NCBI GenBank assembly: GCA_002308315.1
Contig: DBWE01000112.1
Coordinates: 2,142 to 11,463, forward strand
Length of the DNA stretch: 9,322 bases
Reading direction: 5' to 3'
Origin: Clostridiales bacterium UBA1246
Lineage (GTDB): Bacteria > Bacillota > Clostridia > Oscillospirales > Oscillospiraceae
The position numbers and the translations under genes were made by a program. The stretch's first letter is position 1. The number at the start of each line of letters is the position of its first letter. Shown here one piece after another: positions 1 to 5,547 of the stretch. The notes beneath the pieces were generated by a model, which saw only the letters and a program-made list of their open reading frames with translations, was not told the origin of the DNA and made no database searches.

Positions 1-435
1 GACACCATGAACACCGCCTACTGCGAGGTCGCCGTGGACGAGGAAACCGGCGAGGTGGAGATACTTCGCTTCGGCGTGGCGGCCGACCCGGGCAAGGTGA
101 TGCGCATCACCTCCCTTGAAAGCCAGGTGGATCAGGTGATGTATTTCAGCGAGGGCTGCCAGCTGCTGGAGGACTTCGTATTCGACGAAAAGACCGGCGT
201 GAAGCTGAACACCAACATGATAGATTACAAAAAGCCGACAATGCTCGACGTGCCGCAGGTGGACAAGGATTTCCTGGAGACCCGCGCCGGCAACGCGGCT
301 TACGGAGCCAACGGCATAAGCCATTCGCTCGCGAATACGCACCTGGTGATAATCGCCATACATAACGCCATCGGCGTGTGGGTGGACCCGCCCGCCACGC
401 CCGACAAGGTGCTGAAGGCTCTGGGCAAATGCTGA
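1..435 (+). CDS. Molybdenum hydroxylase large subunit (xanthine dehydrogenase/aldehyde oxidoreductase type), C-terminal fragment
   Basis: The reading frame is open from base 1, so the gene begins outside the window; the ATG at base 7 is internal. About 144 C-terminal residues are present, where the family's large subunit usually has 700-800. The fragment fits the second molybdopterin-binding domain: an early segment carrying AYCEVAVDEETGEVEI, then a long helix ending in AIHNAIG, then the common tail DPPATPDKVLKAL. Known members are cytoplasmic and hydroxylate purines or aldehydes with a Mo-pterin cofactor, FeS clusters and FAD on partner subunits. The family normally has a G-E-P/A stretch with the catalytic glutamate 13-15 residues before the AIxNAI helix end; here that stretch reads YGANGISHS, with no Glu in place. 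The substrate cannot be told from this piece. The family is fairly sure, the subtype is not. The gene ends just before a strong terminator. Confidence 0.82.
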   Translation, partial: DTMNTAYCEVAVDEETGEVEILRFGVAADPGKVMRITSLESQVDQVMYFSEGCQLLEDFVFDEKTGVKLNTNMIDYKKPTMLDVPQVDKDFLETRAGNAAYGANGISHSLANTHLVIIAIHNAIGVWVDPPATPDKVLKALGKC

Positions 436-468
436 GACCGTCCGGGAGATAACGAAAGAGCTTAAATG

Positions 469-507
469 GGACCGACGCAAAGCTTTCGTTTTGCGTCGGT
501 CCTTTTT
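469..507 (+). terminator. Rho-independent terminator after the molybdenum hydroxylase gene
   Basis: There is a perfect 13-bp stem: left arm GGACCGACGCAAA (469-481), loop of 8 (482-489), right arm 490-502. Five T residues follow directly (503-507). It lies 34 bases after the stop codon of the hydroxylase fragment, so it very likely ends that transcript and insulates the next unit. Confidence 0.93.
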
Positions 508-540
508 GAACGGTATTTATCGTAATACGAAAAATAATTA

Positions 541-569
541 TTGCATTTCAAGGCAAGCTGTGCTATGCT
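541..569 (+). promoter_or_regulatory. Sigma-A promoter of the DUF2975/HTH unit
   Basis: A -35 box TTGCAT (541-546), a 17-base spacer and a -10 box TATGCT (564-569) lie 45 bases before the first gene. A palindrome (554-576) frames the -10 box and is listed separately. The inferred 5' leader also holds a small GC hairpin (CCGGG 582-586 with CCCGG 594-598) just upstream of the GGAGGAGG ribosome binding site at 601-608. Confidence 0.7.
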
Positions 570-576
570 CAGCTTG
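554..576. promoter_or_regulatory. Putative operator palindrome around the -10 box
   Basis: The arms CAAGCTG (554-560) and CAGCTTG (570-576) are perfect reverse complements, separated by 9 bases that contain most of the -10 hexamer. A dimeric repressor bound here would block RNA polymerase. The small Cro/C1-type protein encoded 530 bases downstream in the same unit is the natural candidate, which would be autoregulation. The palindrome is seen directly; the binding protein is an inference. Confidence 0.5.
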
Positions 577-614
577 AAGTACCGGGAGAGAAGCCCGGAC
601 GGAGGAGGTTTCAC

Positions 615-1094
615 ATGGGACAGAAGACTTTGTCGAATTGGCTCAGGCTGGTGATCGTCGGCACGGCGGTATGCGCCCTGGCGGTATATCTGGTCATCGT
701 TCCGAGCTACGGCATTTCGGTGGCGGGGCGCAATCCGGAGCTTGCGTACCGCTACTGGCCGTGGCTGATCTTTATATGGCTTACCGCCGTTCCCTGCTTC
801 GCGGCCATGGTCTTGGGCTGGCGGATAGCGGCGAACATAGGCAGGGACCGCTCGTTCACGATGGAGAACGCCGACAAGCTGAAATGGATATCCTGGCTGG
901 CGGCCGGGGACGCCGCGTTTTTCTTCATAGGGAACGTGCTCTACCTCGCCCTCGATCTCAGCCACCCGGGAGTGACTCTGCTTTCCCTGCTGGTGGTTTT
1001 CGCGGGGATCGCCCTGTCCGTCGGCGCGGCCGCGCTTTCGCACCTTGTCCGCAAGGCCGCGGCGCTGCAGGACGAGAACGATCTGACAATATAG
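615..1094 (+). CDS. DUF2975-family four-helix membrane protein
   Basis: This is a 159-residue integral membrane protein of unknown role. Four hydrophobic segments are visible at about residues 10-30, 48-68, 90-113 and 119-144. Between helices 2 and 3 sits a cytoplasmic-looking loop, IGRDRSFTMENADKLKWIS in outline, which is the hallmark of DUF2975 (i.kg..Ft.en...L). The length is normal for the family. The start is fixed by a strong GGAGGAGG ribosome binding site at 601-608, six bases before the ATG. The stop codon lies 9 bases before the next gene, a small Cro/C1-type regulator. This pairing recurs widely in Bacillota and Actinomycetota genomes, and the two are presumed to work together. A membrane sensor or partner of the regulator is plausible, but nothing in the sequence shows a substrate or signal. 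Confidence 0.82.
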   Translation: MGQKTLSNWLRLVIVGTAVCALAVYLVIVPSYGISVAGRNPELAYRYWPWLIFIWLTAVPCFAAMVLGWRIAANIGRDRSFTMENADKLKWISWLAAGDAAFFFIGNVLYLALDLSHPGVTLLSLLVVFAGIALSVGAAALSHLVRKAAALQDENDLTI

Positions 1095-1103
1095 GTGACA
1101 GCT

Positions 1104-1325
1104 ATGGAAGGCGAGATAATTTTCAACATAGACGTAATGCTCGCAAAAAGGAAGATGAGCGTTACGGAGCTTGCCGAGAGAGTCGGCATCACGCTCACGA
1201 ACATGTCGATACTGAAAAACGGAAAGGCCAAGGCCGTGAAGGTGGCGACGCTGGCAAAGCTCTGCGCCGTGCTTGACTGCCAGCCGGGCGACATTCTCGA
1301 ATACCGTCCGGCGCGGGACGAATAA
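1104..1325 (+). CDS. Small Cro/C1-type helix-turn-helix regulator (YozG-like)
   Basis: This is a 73-residue DNA-binding protein that is essentially a single HTH domain. Helices can be read from residues 8-16, with the helix-turn-helix at about 20-40 (MSVTELAERVGIT then LTNMSILKNGKAKAV), a further helix at 47-58 and a family-typical end, CQPGDILEY. It matches the short HTH proteins that accompany DUF2975 membrane proteins. A GTG at 1095 is in frame directly after the upstream stop, but AGGTGA (1093-1098) sits five bases before the ATG at 1104, so the ATG is chosen. It is co-transcribed with the DUF2975 gene and followed by a terminator. It may repress its own promoter through the palindrome at 554-576. 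Family assignment is confident; targets are unknown. Confidence 0.85.
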   Translation: MEGEIIFNIDVMLAKRKMSVTELAERVGITLTNMSILKNGKAKAVKVATLAKLCAVLDCQPGDILEYRPARDE

Positions 1326-1366
1326 AAAAGAGCTGCTGCAAAAAACTTTGCAGCAGCTTCGTTTTT
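1324..1366. terminator. Bidirectional Rho-independent terminator
   Basis: A perfect 12-bp stem AGCTGCTGCAAA (1331-1342) with its complement (1347-1358) has a four-base loop. Reading plus, it is followed by TCGTTTTT (1359-1366), ending the HTH transcript. Reading minus, the six A residues at 1324-1329 become a T run, ending the convergent HD-domain gene, whose stop codon lies 15 bases away from the stem. It therefore serves both strands. Confidence 0.9.
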
Positions 1367-1372
1367 GCCCGC

Positions 1373-2428
1373 TTATTTACGGGGAAGGGGCAGGGAAAAT
1401 TCCCCGGAGATGAATTTGAAGGTGAACAGCACCGCCTCCACGGCAAGGCTTTCGCAGCTGCTCAGCCCGCTGGCGGCGGGGGAAAGAGCCGTGCACATTA
1501 CCGAGCCGTACTGCTTTTCGAAAGCGGCGGTGTATTTCAGGCACAGCTGCGCGGCGATGTCTCCCGCCGGGCCCGACAGGGAACAGGCGAGGTCTGTCAT
1601 CATGAGCCCCGCCTCCACAAGGCCGCAGCGCGTGAATTCCGGGCCGGCGCAGGCGTCGAGAAGCCGGGAGGGTATCACCGCGCCCGTCATGTTGCCCAGC
1701 GCGATAAGGGCGGTCTGGGCGCAGGATCGCCCGGAAGAGAAGCAGTCGGCGACGAGCCGCCGCAGGGAGCTTACCACGGAGAGCTCAAAGCCGTCCGCGT
1801 CCTTTTCGCCGTCGGGGGAGCTCAGGGCCGCGTATCTGTCGAAGAGATACCGGGCAAAGTCCGCGCGCTCCCGGCTGGCCTCTCTGCGGAGAAACTGCGG
1901 GTCAAGGTCGTTTATGCGCACGCGGTCGAGGCCGTCGGCGTCCTTCAGCAGCTCGGCCAGGCGCCTGGCGCGGGCGGTATCGGCCGGGGCGTGAGCGGCG
2001 ATGATCGCGTCCATGGCCTTGTCGCCGACGGAGTGGGCCTCGACGCCCGCCATGGCGATCTTCAGCTCCTCGCCCTCAAGCCCGGTTATGCTTCGCAGCT
2101 TCAGCGATGAGCGCAGGCCGTGGGCATTGTCGAGCCAGTCGCTCTCGCGGCCGGTGTCGTGATAGGAGCACATCAGCATGAGCAGACGCGCGTCGTCCTC
2201 GCCGAGACCGTCCGCCAGGGCGCAGAAGGCGCCGTGCATCATCGTGCGCTCTATATGGCCGACGCCGTGGACGTGGCTCATATACAGCACCTCGGTCTTC
2301 AGAGCGCGCAGGGCGTCAAGAAGCAGGTCCCAATACGGCGTGCTTTTCAAAGAGGCGACGAGAGGGGCGTACTTGCCCCATTCGTCGGCGTCGATCAGGC
2401 GCATGAGAACACGTTCGCCAATGGACAT
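1373..2428 (-). CDS. HD-domain metal-dependent phosphohydrolase-like protein
   Basis: This 351-residue soluble protein carries an HD-superfamily core in its N-terminal half. The metal-binding set is readable: HGVGH (H54, H58), the H-D pair in SYHDTGRE (H90, D91), H132 in VEAHSVGD, and the closing aspartates in KDADGLDR (D163/D165). HD proteins hydrolyse phosphate esters of nucleotides, and some act on signalling nucleotides; the substrate here is unknown. The C-terminal half (about 180-351) is mostly helical-looking and I do not recognise it. The ATG at 2428 is chosen because GGAGGT lies seven bases upstream; the longer frame from 2482 would begin ahead of the predicted transcription start. 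A short hairpin (2445-2459) precedes the ribosome binding site. The gene is divergent from the CoA-transferase and ends at a bidirectional terminator. Confidence 0.82.
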   Translation of the reverse strand: MSIGERVLMRLIDADEWGKYAPLVASLKSTPYWDLLLDALRALKTEVLYMSHVHGVGHIERTMMHGAFCALADGLGEDDARLLMLMCSYHDTGRESDWLDNAHGLRSSLKLRSITGLEGEELKIAMAGVEAHSVGDKAMDAIIAAHAPADTARARRLAELLKDADGLDRVRINDLDPQFLRREASRERADFARYLFDRYAALSSPDGEKDADGFELSVVSSLRRLVADCFSSGRSCAQTALIALGNMTGAVIPSRLLDACAGPEFTRCGLVEAGLMMTDLACSLSGPAGDIAAQLCLKYTAAFEKQYGSVMCTALSPAASGLSSCESLAVEAVLFTFKFISGEFSLPLPRK

Positions 2429-2472
2429 TCGCATTACCTCCGTTCGGCCGGACAGGCCGGCGTCCTGCTCAG

Positions 2473-2501
2473 ATGATATCATCCGTGCCGGGACTTGGCA
2501 A
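2473..2501 (-). promoter_or_regulatory. Promoter of the HD-domain gene
   Basis: Read on the minus strand, a -35 box TTGCCA (2501-2496), a 17-base spacer and a -10 box TATCAT (2478-2473) stand about 45 bases before the ATG at 2428. Transcription would begin near 2466, which rules out the longer reading-frame start at 2482. Confidence 0.7.
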
Positions 2502-2509
2502 GCGTCGGC

Positions 2510-2537
2510 TTGACAAAAACGCTCCGTGTGGTATTAT
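2510..2537 (+). promoter_or_regulatory. Promoter of the CoA-transferase gene
   Basis: A consensus -35 box TTGACA (2510-2515), a 16-base spacer and a -10 box TATTAT (2532-2537) are followed by GGAGGG (2554-2559) six bases before the ATG at 2566. The -35 box lies only 8 bases from that of the opposing HD-gene promoter, so a regulator bound between them could affect both. Confidence 0.82.
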
Positions 2538-2565
2538 TTACTTCACTATATTCGGAGGGATTATC

Positions 2566-4113
2566 ATGGCTGTATTTATCAGCGCGGACGAGGCTGCCGA
2601 GCTTGTAAAGGACGGAGACACGATATGGATAAACGCTTTTGCCGCCATAGCGTCGCCCGTTGATCTCAACAGAGCTATCACGCGCCGTTTCCGCAGATGC
2701 GGAAAACCGGAGCATCTTACCATATACAGCGCTTTCAGCTTTGCCGAGTGGAAAGAGGACAGCGATATAGAGGGCTATATCTGCGAGGGCGCGGCGGACT
2801 GCGTCGTAATAGGCTTTTTCGGCAGTCTGTACGGCACCTGCAAGGCCATTATGGAAAACAGGATAGAGGGCTATAACCTGCCAGGAGGCGTGATGAGCCA
2901 TATGATACGTGCCTCCGCCTGCGGCGCGTCCACGCTGTTCACCAAGATCGGCCTCAATCTTTTCGTCGATCCGCGGGTAGGCGGATACCGCCTCAACGAG
3001 CGCTCGAAGAGGGAACTCGTGCATCTTGCCAACGAGAACGGCGAAGAGGGCCTGCTGTACGATATACCCAAGGTGGACGTCGCCCTGCTCAAGGCCAGCT
3101 TTGCCGACGAGAGGGGAAACATCACCTTTGAAAACGAGTGCGCGTCGATAGACTGCCTGTCCGTCGCCCAGGCCACGCACCGCAACGGCGGCAAGGTGAT
3201 AGTGCAGGTGGCGAGAGTGGTCAACAACCACATGCTGCCCCGCACGGTCAACGTGCCCGCCGCGCTGGTCGACGCGGTGGTCGTGGTGCCCGACCAGAAG
3301 CAGCTTACCAATATGGACGGATATTACGACTACATCTGCGGCAAGTACGTCCCCACCGGGAATATCCTCAAGGCCTGCCGCGAGGAAATAGGCGCGAAAA
3401 TAGGGTCGACCCATAAGCGCACCGATCTGCACAGGGCGATAGCCAAGCGCGCCGTCAAGGAGATACGCGAGGGGCAGATAGTAAACATCGGCATAGGCAT
3501 ACCCGAGCTGGTGGCCGAGGAGGTGCTGGAGCGGGGCATGCTTGACAAGGTGCATCTGTCGGTAGAGTCCGGGCACACCGGCGGAATGCCGCTGGGCGGC
3601 ATGGGCTTCGGCGTGGCGATAGGTCCGGATACCATGATGGATATGGCCCGGCAGTTCGACTTCTACGAGGGCGGCGGCCTGGACCTGTGCTTTATAGGCA
3701 CGATGCAGGTGGACGGCGAGGGCAACGTGAACGGCCACATGGCCAAGGGCAAGCTTACCGGCATAGGCGGCTTCGCGAATATCAGCCAGACCACGAAGAA
3801 GGTGGTCTTCTGCATGACCTTTACCTCCGGAGGCCTGGAGGGCAGCTTCGACGGCAAGCACGTGGTCATAAAGAAAGAAGGACGGATACAGAAATTCGTC
3901 GACAAGGTGCCCGCCAAGAGCTTCAGCGTGGAAAACTCCCGCGCCATAGGTCAGAAGGCAATGTTCATCACCGAGCGCTGCGTATTCGAGCTGGGCGACG
4001 AGGGGCTCATACTCACGGAGATAGCGGAGGGCATAGACCTGCAGAGGGATATACTCGACCGCCTGCCCTTTGAGCCGAAGATATCCCGCGAGCTGAAAAT
4101 AATGGAATTTTAA
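2566..4113 (+). CDS. Acyl-CoA:acetate/3-ketoacid CoA-transferase (family I, fused alpha-beta)
   Basis: This 515-residue soluble enzyme moves CoA between short-chain acyl-CoAs and acids such as acetate, propionate or butyrate. Length and layout match E. coli YdiF and clostridial propionate CoA-transferase: an alpha-like half to about residue 270 (with NLPGGVMSHM and the VDPRVGG segment) and a beta-like half from about 295. The beta half carries GIGIPELVAEEV, the catalytic motif SVESGHTGG and the FDFYEGGGLDLCFIG block. The glutamate E334 corresponds to the residue that forms the glutamyl-CoA thioester in this family (Glu333 in YdiF). The ATG at 2566 is set by its own promoter and GGAGGG; an in-frame ATG at 2473 lies upstream of that promoter and is not used. 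Its exact acids cannot be told. It stands alone, so a fermentation or acid-scavenging role is inferred. Confidence 0.92.
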   Translation: MAVFISADEAAELVKDGDTIWINAFAAIASPVDLNRAITRRFRRCGKPEHLTIYSAFSFAEWKEDSDIEGYICEGAADCVVIGFFGSLYGTCKAIMENRIEGYNLPGGVMSHMIRASACGASTLFTKIGLNLFVDPRVGGYRLNERSKRELVHLANENGEEGLLYDIPKVDVALLKASFADERGNITFENECASIDCLSVAQATHRNGGKVIVQVARVVNNHMLPRTVNVPAALVDAVVVVPDQKQLTNMDGYYDYICGKYVPTGNILKACREEIGAKIGSTHKRTDLHRAIAKRAVKEIREGQIVNIGIGIPELVAEEVLERGMLDKVHLSVESGHTGGMPLGGMGFGVAIGPDTMMDMARQFDFYEGGGLDLCFIGTMQVDGEGNVNGHMAKGKLTGIGGFANISQTTKKVVFCMTFTSGGLEGSFDGKHVVIKKEGRIQKFVDKVPAKSFSVENSRAIGQKAMFITERCVFELGDEGLILTEIAEGIDLQRDILDRLPFEPKISRELKIMEF

Positions 4114-4135
4114 AGTAAAAGAGTAAGCAGAGACA

Positions 4136-4188
4136 GCGGGGACGGTTCTCGTTGACTCACAAAAAGAGTCAATGAAAACCGTCCCCGC
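4136..4188. repeat. REP-like 23-bp-arm palindrome between convergent genes
   Basis: The left arm begins GCGGGGACGGTTCTC (4136) and runs to 4158. After a 7-base A-rich loop the right arm (4166-4188) ends AACCGTCCCCGC. Of 23 positions, 21 pair, one is a G-T wobble and one mismatches. No T run follows on either strand, so it is not a standard terminator, although it could stop RNA polymerase or protect 3' ends of the two convergent transcripts. The GGGGACGGTTC...GAACCGTCCCC core resembles dispersed palindromes that I recall as common in clostridial genomes; that is from memory, not a search. Confidence 0.75.
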
Positions 4189-4196
4189 GACTCAAT

Positions 4197-5342
4197 TTAT
4201 ATGTAATAGTGATCGGTCTTTATGACCGTATAGTAGTTCCCGAATTCGTCGGATACACGCTTTTGTATCTCGTCCCGCAGCTCGCCGTCGCTCATGCCGA
4301 AGCCGGGAGGCACGACCACGTCGAAGATGAGATTGGTATGCGTGGTGCCGGTGACCATGCGGAAATCATGTATGCGCAGGCGGGAGTCGAGCCCGAGCAC
4401 GAGCTCGGCAAGCCGGCGCTGCATCAGCGCGGTCTGCTCGTCGTCGCAGGAAATGGGGTCCATGTGTATGACCGCCTCGCAGCCGAGGCGGGAATTCATC
4501 TCGCGCTCGATGTTGTCTATGACGTCGTGCATCTCGTTTATGTCGCCGGTGTCCGGCACCTCCGCGTGAAGAGACACGAAAAGACGGCCCGGGCCGTAAT
4601 CGTGCACGATGAGGTCATGTATGCCGACGACGGTATCGTTGTCGGTGGCGAGGCGCTCTATCTCCTTTACCAGCTCCGGGGACGGAGGCCGGCCGAGCAG
4701 GGTGCCGAGGGTATCGCGCGCGGAGCTGAAGCCGGTATAGAATATGAACAGCGATACCGCCAGGCCGACCCAGCCGTCGAGCCTTACCGGGAAAACGCGC
4801 TCCAGCAGCGCCGCGGCAAGAACGGCGAGAGTGGAGGCGGCGTCGCTGAGGCTGTCCATGGAGGTGGCGCGCATGGCGGAGGAGTCTATCCTGAGGCCGA
4901 TGCGGCGGTTATAGAGGAACATATACAGCTTCACCGCTATGGAAACGGCGAGTATTATCAGCGTGAGCGTGCCGCCGGAGGTGGGCGCGGGATGCAGTAT
5001 CTTGCCCACGGAGCTTTTTGCCAGCTCATAGGCCATTATGACGATGAGCGCGGATACGGCAAAGCCCGCCATATACTCTATGCGCCCATGGCCGAAGGGG
5101 TGGCTTTTGTCGGGCTTTTTTTCTGCCAGCTTGAAGCCCAGAAGGGTGATCAGCGAGGAGCCCGCGTCGGAAAGATTGTTGAAGGCGTCCGCCGTTACGG
5201 AAAGGGACGCGGCGGCGACGCCGGCGAGGTACTTTCCCGTGAACAGCAGCACGTTAAGGCATATGCCGAGTACCGAGCAGATGACGCCCCAGCGTCCGCG
5301 CTCGTCGTTTTTGTTGAACAGTTTTGCCAGCAGACCGATCAT
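4197..5342 (-). CDS. Cation diffusion facilitator (CDF) metal exporter, probably Mn(II)-type
   Basis: This 381-residue inner-membrane protein is expected to export divalent metal in exchange for protons. It shows the CDF plan: about six hydrophobic helices up to residue 205, the HPFGHGR motif (81-87) after helix 2, and a long cytoplasmic C-terminal domain with histidines suited to metal binding. The helix 2 site reads NNLSD (N55, D59) and the helix 5 site DSLSD (D163, D167). That Asn-Asp/Asp-Asp set resembles MntE-type manganese exporters rather than the His-containing zinc site of YiiP. The ATG at 5342 is chosen: a TTG nine codons earlier (5369) would lie almost at the predicted transcription start, while an AGGAAAGAAGAG stretch precedes 5342. 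It is convergent with the CoA-transferase and divergent from the antiporter. Metal choice is an inference. Confidence 0.88.
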   Translation of the reverse strand: MIGLLAKLFNKNDERGRWGVICSVLGICLNVLLFTGKYLAGVAAASLSVTADAFNNLSDAGSSLITLLGFKLAEKKPDKSHPFGHGRIEYMAGFAVSALIVIMAYELAKSSVGKILHPAPTSGGTLTLIILAVSIAVKLYMFLYNRRIGLRIDSSAMRATSMDSLSDAASTLAVLAAALLERVFPVRLDGWVGLAVSLFIFYTGFSSARDTLGTLLGRPPSPELVKEIERLATDNDTVVGIHDLIVHDYGPGRLFVSLHAEVPDTGDINEMHDVIDNIEREMNSRLGCEAVIHMDPISCDDEQTALMQRRLAELVLGLDSRLRIHDFRMVTGTTHTNLIFDVVVPPGFGMSDGELRDEIQKRVSDEFGNYYTVIKTDHYYI

Positions 5343-5377
5343 TTTGCGAATACTCTTCTTTCCTGACAATCAATGCC

Positions 5378-5406
5378 ATTTTAGCATTTCGCGCCCTGCT
5401 TGTAAA
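5378..5406 (-). promoter_or_regulatory. Promoter of the CDF transporter gene
   Basis: On the minus strand, a -35 box TTTACA (5406-5401), a 17-base spacer and a -10 box TAAAAT (5383-5378) predict a start of transcription near 5371. That leaves a leader of about 30 bases before the ATG at 5342 and argues against the TTG at 5369. Confidence 0.72.
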
Positions 5407-5482
5407 GCGCGGAAGGGCCGCCCGGGGACGGAACAGGCAAAAACGCGGCGTCCGGACGGCAAAAGTTTGGTTATTTTCGGCG

Positions 5483-5511
5483 TTGCGCGCCGCGGCAAAA
5501 GGATGTAATAT
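5483..5511 (+). promoter_or_regulatory. Promoter of the antiporter gene
   Basis: A -35 box TTGCGC (5483-5488), a 17-base spacer and a -10 box TAATAT (5506-5511) lie ahead of the ribosome binding site GGGAGG (5530-5535), which is 12 bases before the ATG at 5548. The -35 box is imperfect, so the call is moderate. The divergent region 5407-5482 between the two transporter promoters is GC-rich and holds nothing else I recognise. Confidence 0.58.
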
Positions 5512-5547
5512 TGTTGACGCTCTGAAAGCGGGAGGCATAACTGAAAC

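Noticed and set aside
462..1043. Minus-strand open frame of about 193 codons over the DUF2975 gene
   Set aside because: It runs through the terminator and promoter of the plus-strand unit, has no ribosome binding site and no recognisable motif.
1365..1994. Plus-strand open frame of about 209 codons over the HD-domain gene
   Set aside because: Ser/Arg/Ala-rich antisense shadow; the HD motifs on the minus strand are clear.
2473..2565. In-frame N-terminal extension of the CoA-transferase from an ATG at 2473
   Set aside because: A consensus promoter and a GGAGGG ribosome binding site lie inside the extension, and the ATG at 2566 gives the normal family length.
2479..3861. Long open frame (about 460 codons) on the minus strand opposite the CoA-transferase
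   Set aside because: It is an antisense shadow of a GC-rich gene: His/Ala/Gly-rich, with no domain, and the opposite strand encodes a clear enzyme.
4209..5366. Long open frame (about 385 codons) on the plus strand opposite the CDF gene
   Set aside because: Same reason: composition is shadow-like (runs of Glu, His, Gly, Tyr) and the minus strand holds an unmistakable CDF protein.
5342..5369. TTG start for the CDF gene nine codons upstream
   Set aside because: It would lie within a few bases of the predicted transcription start and has no ribosome binding site.
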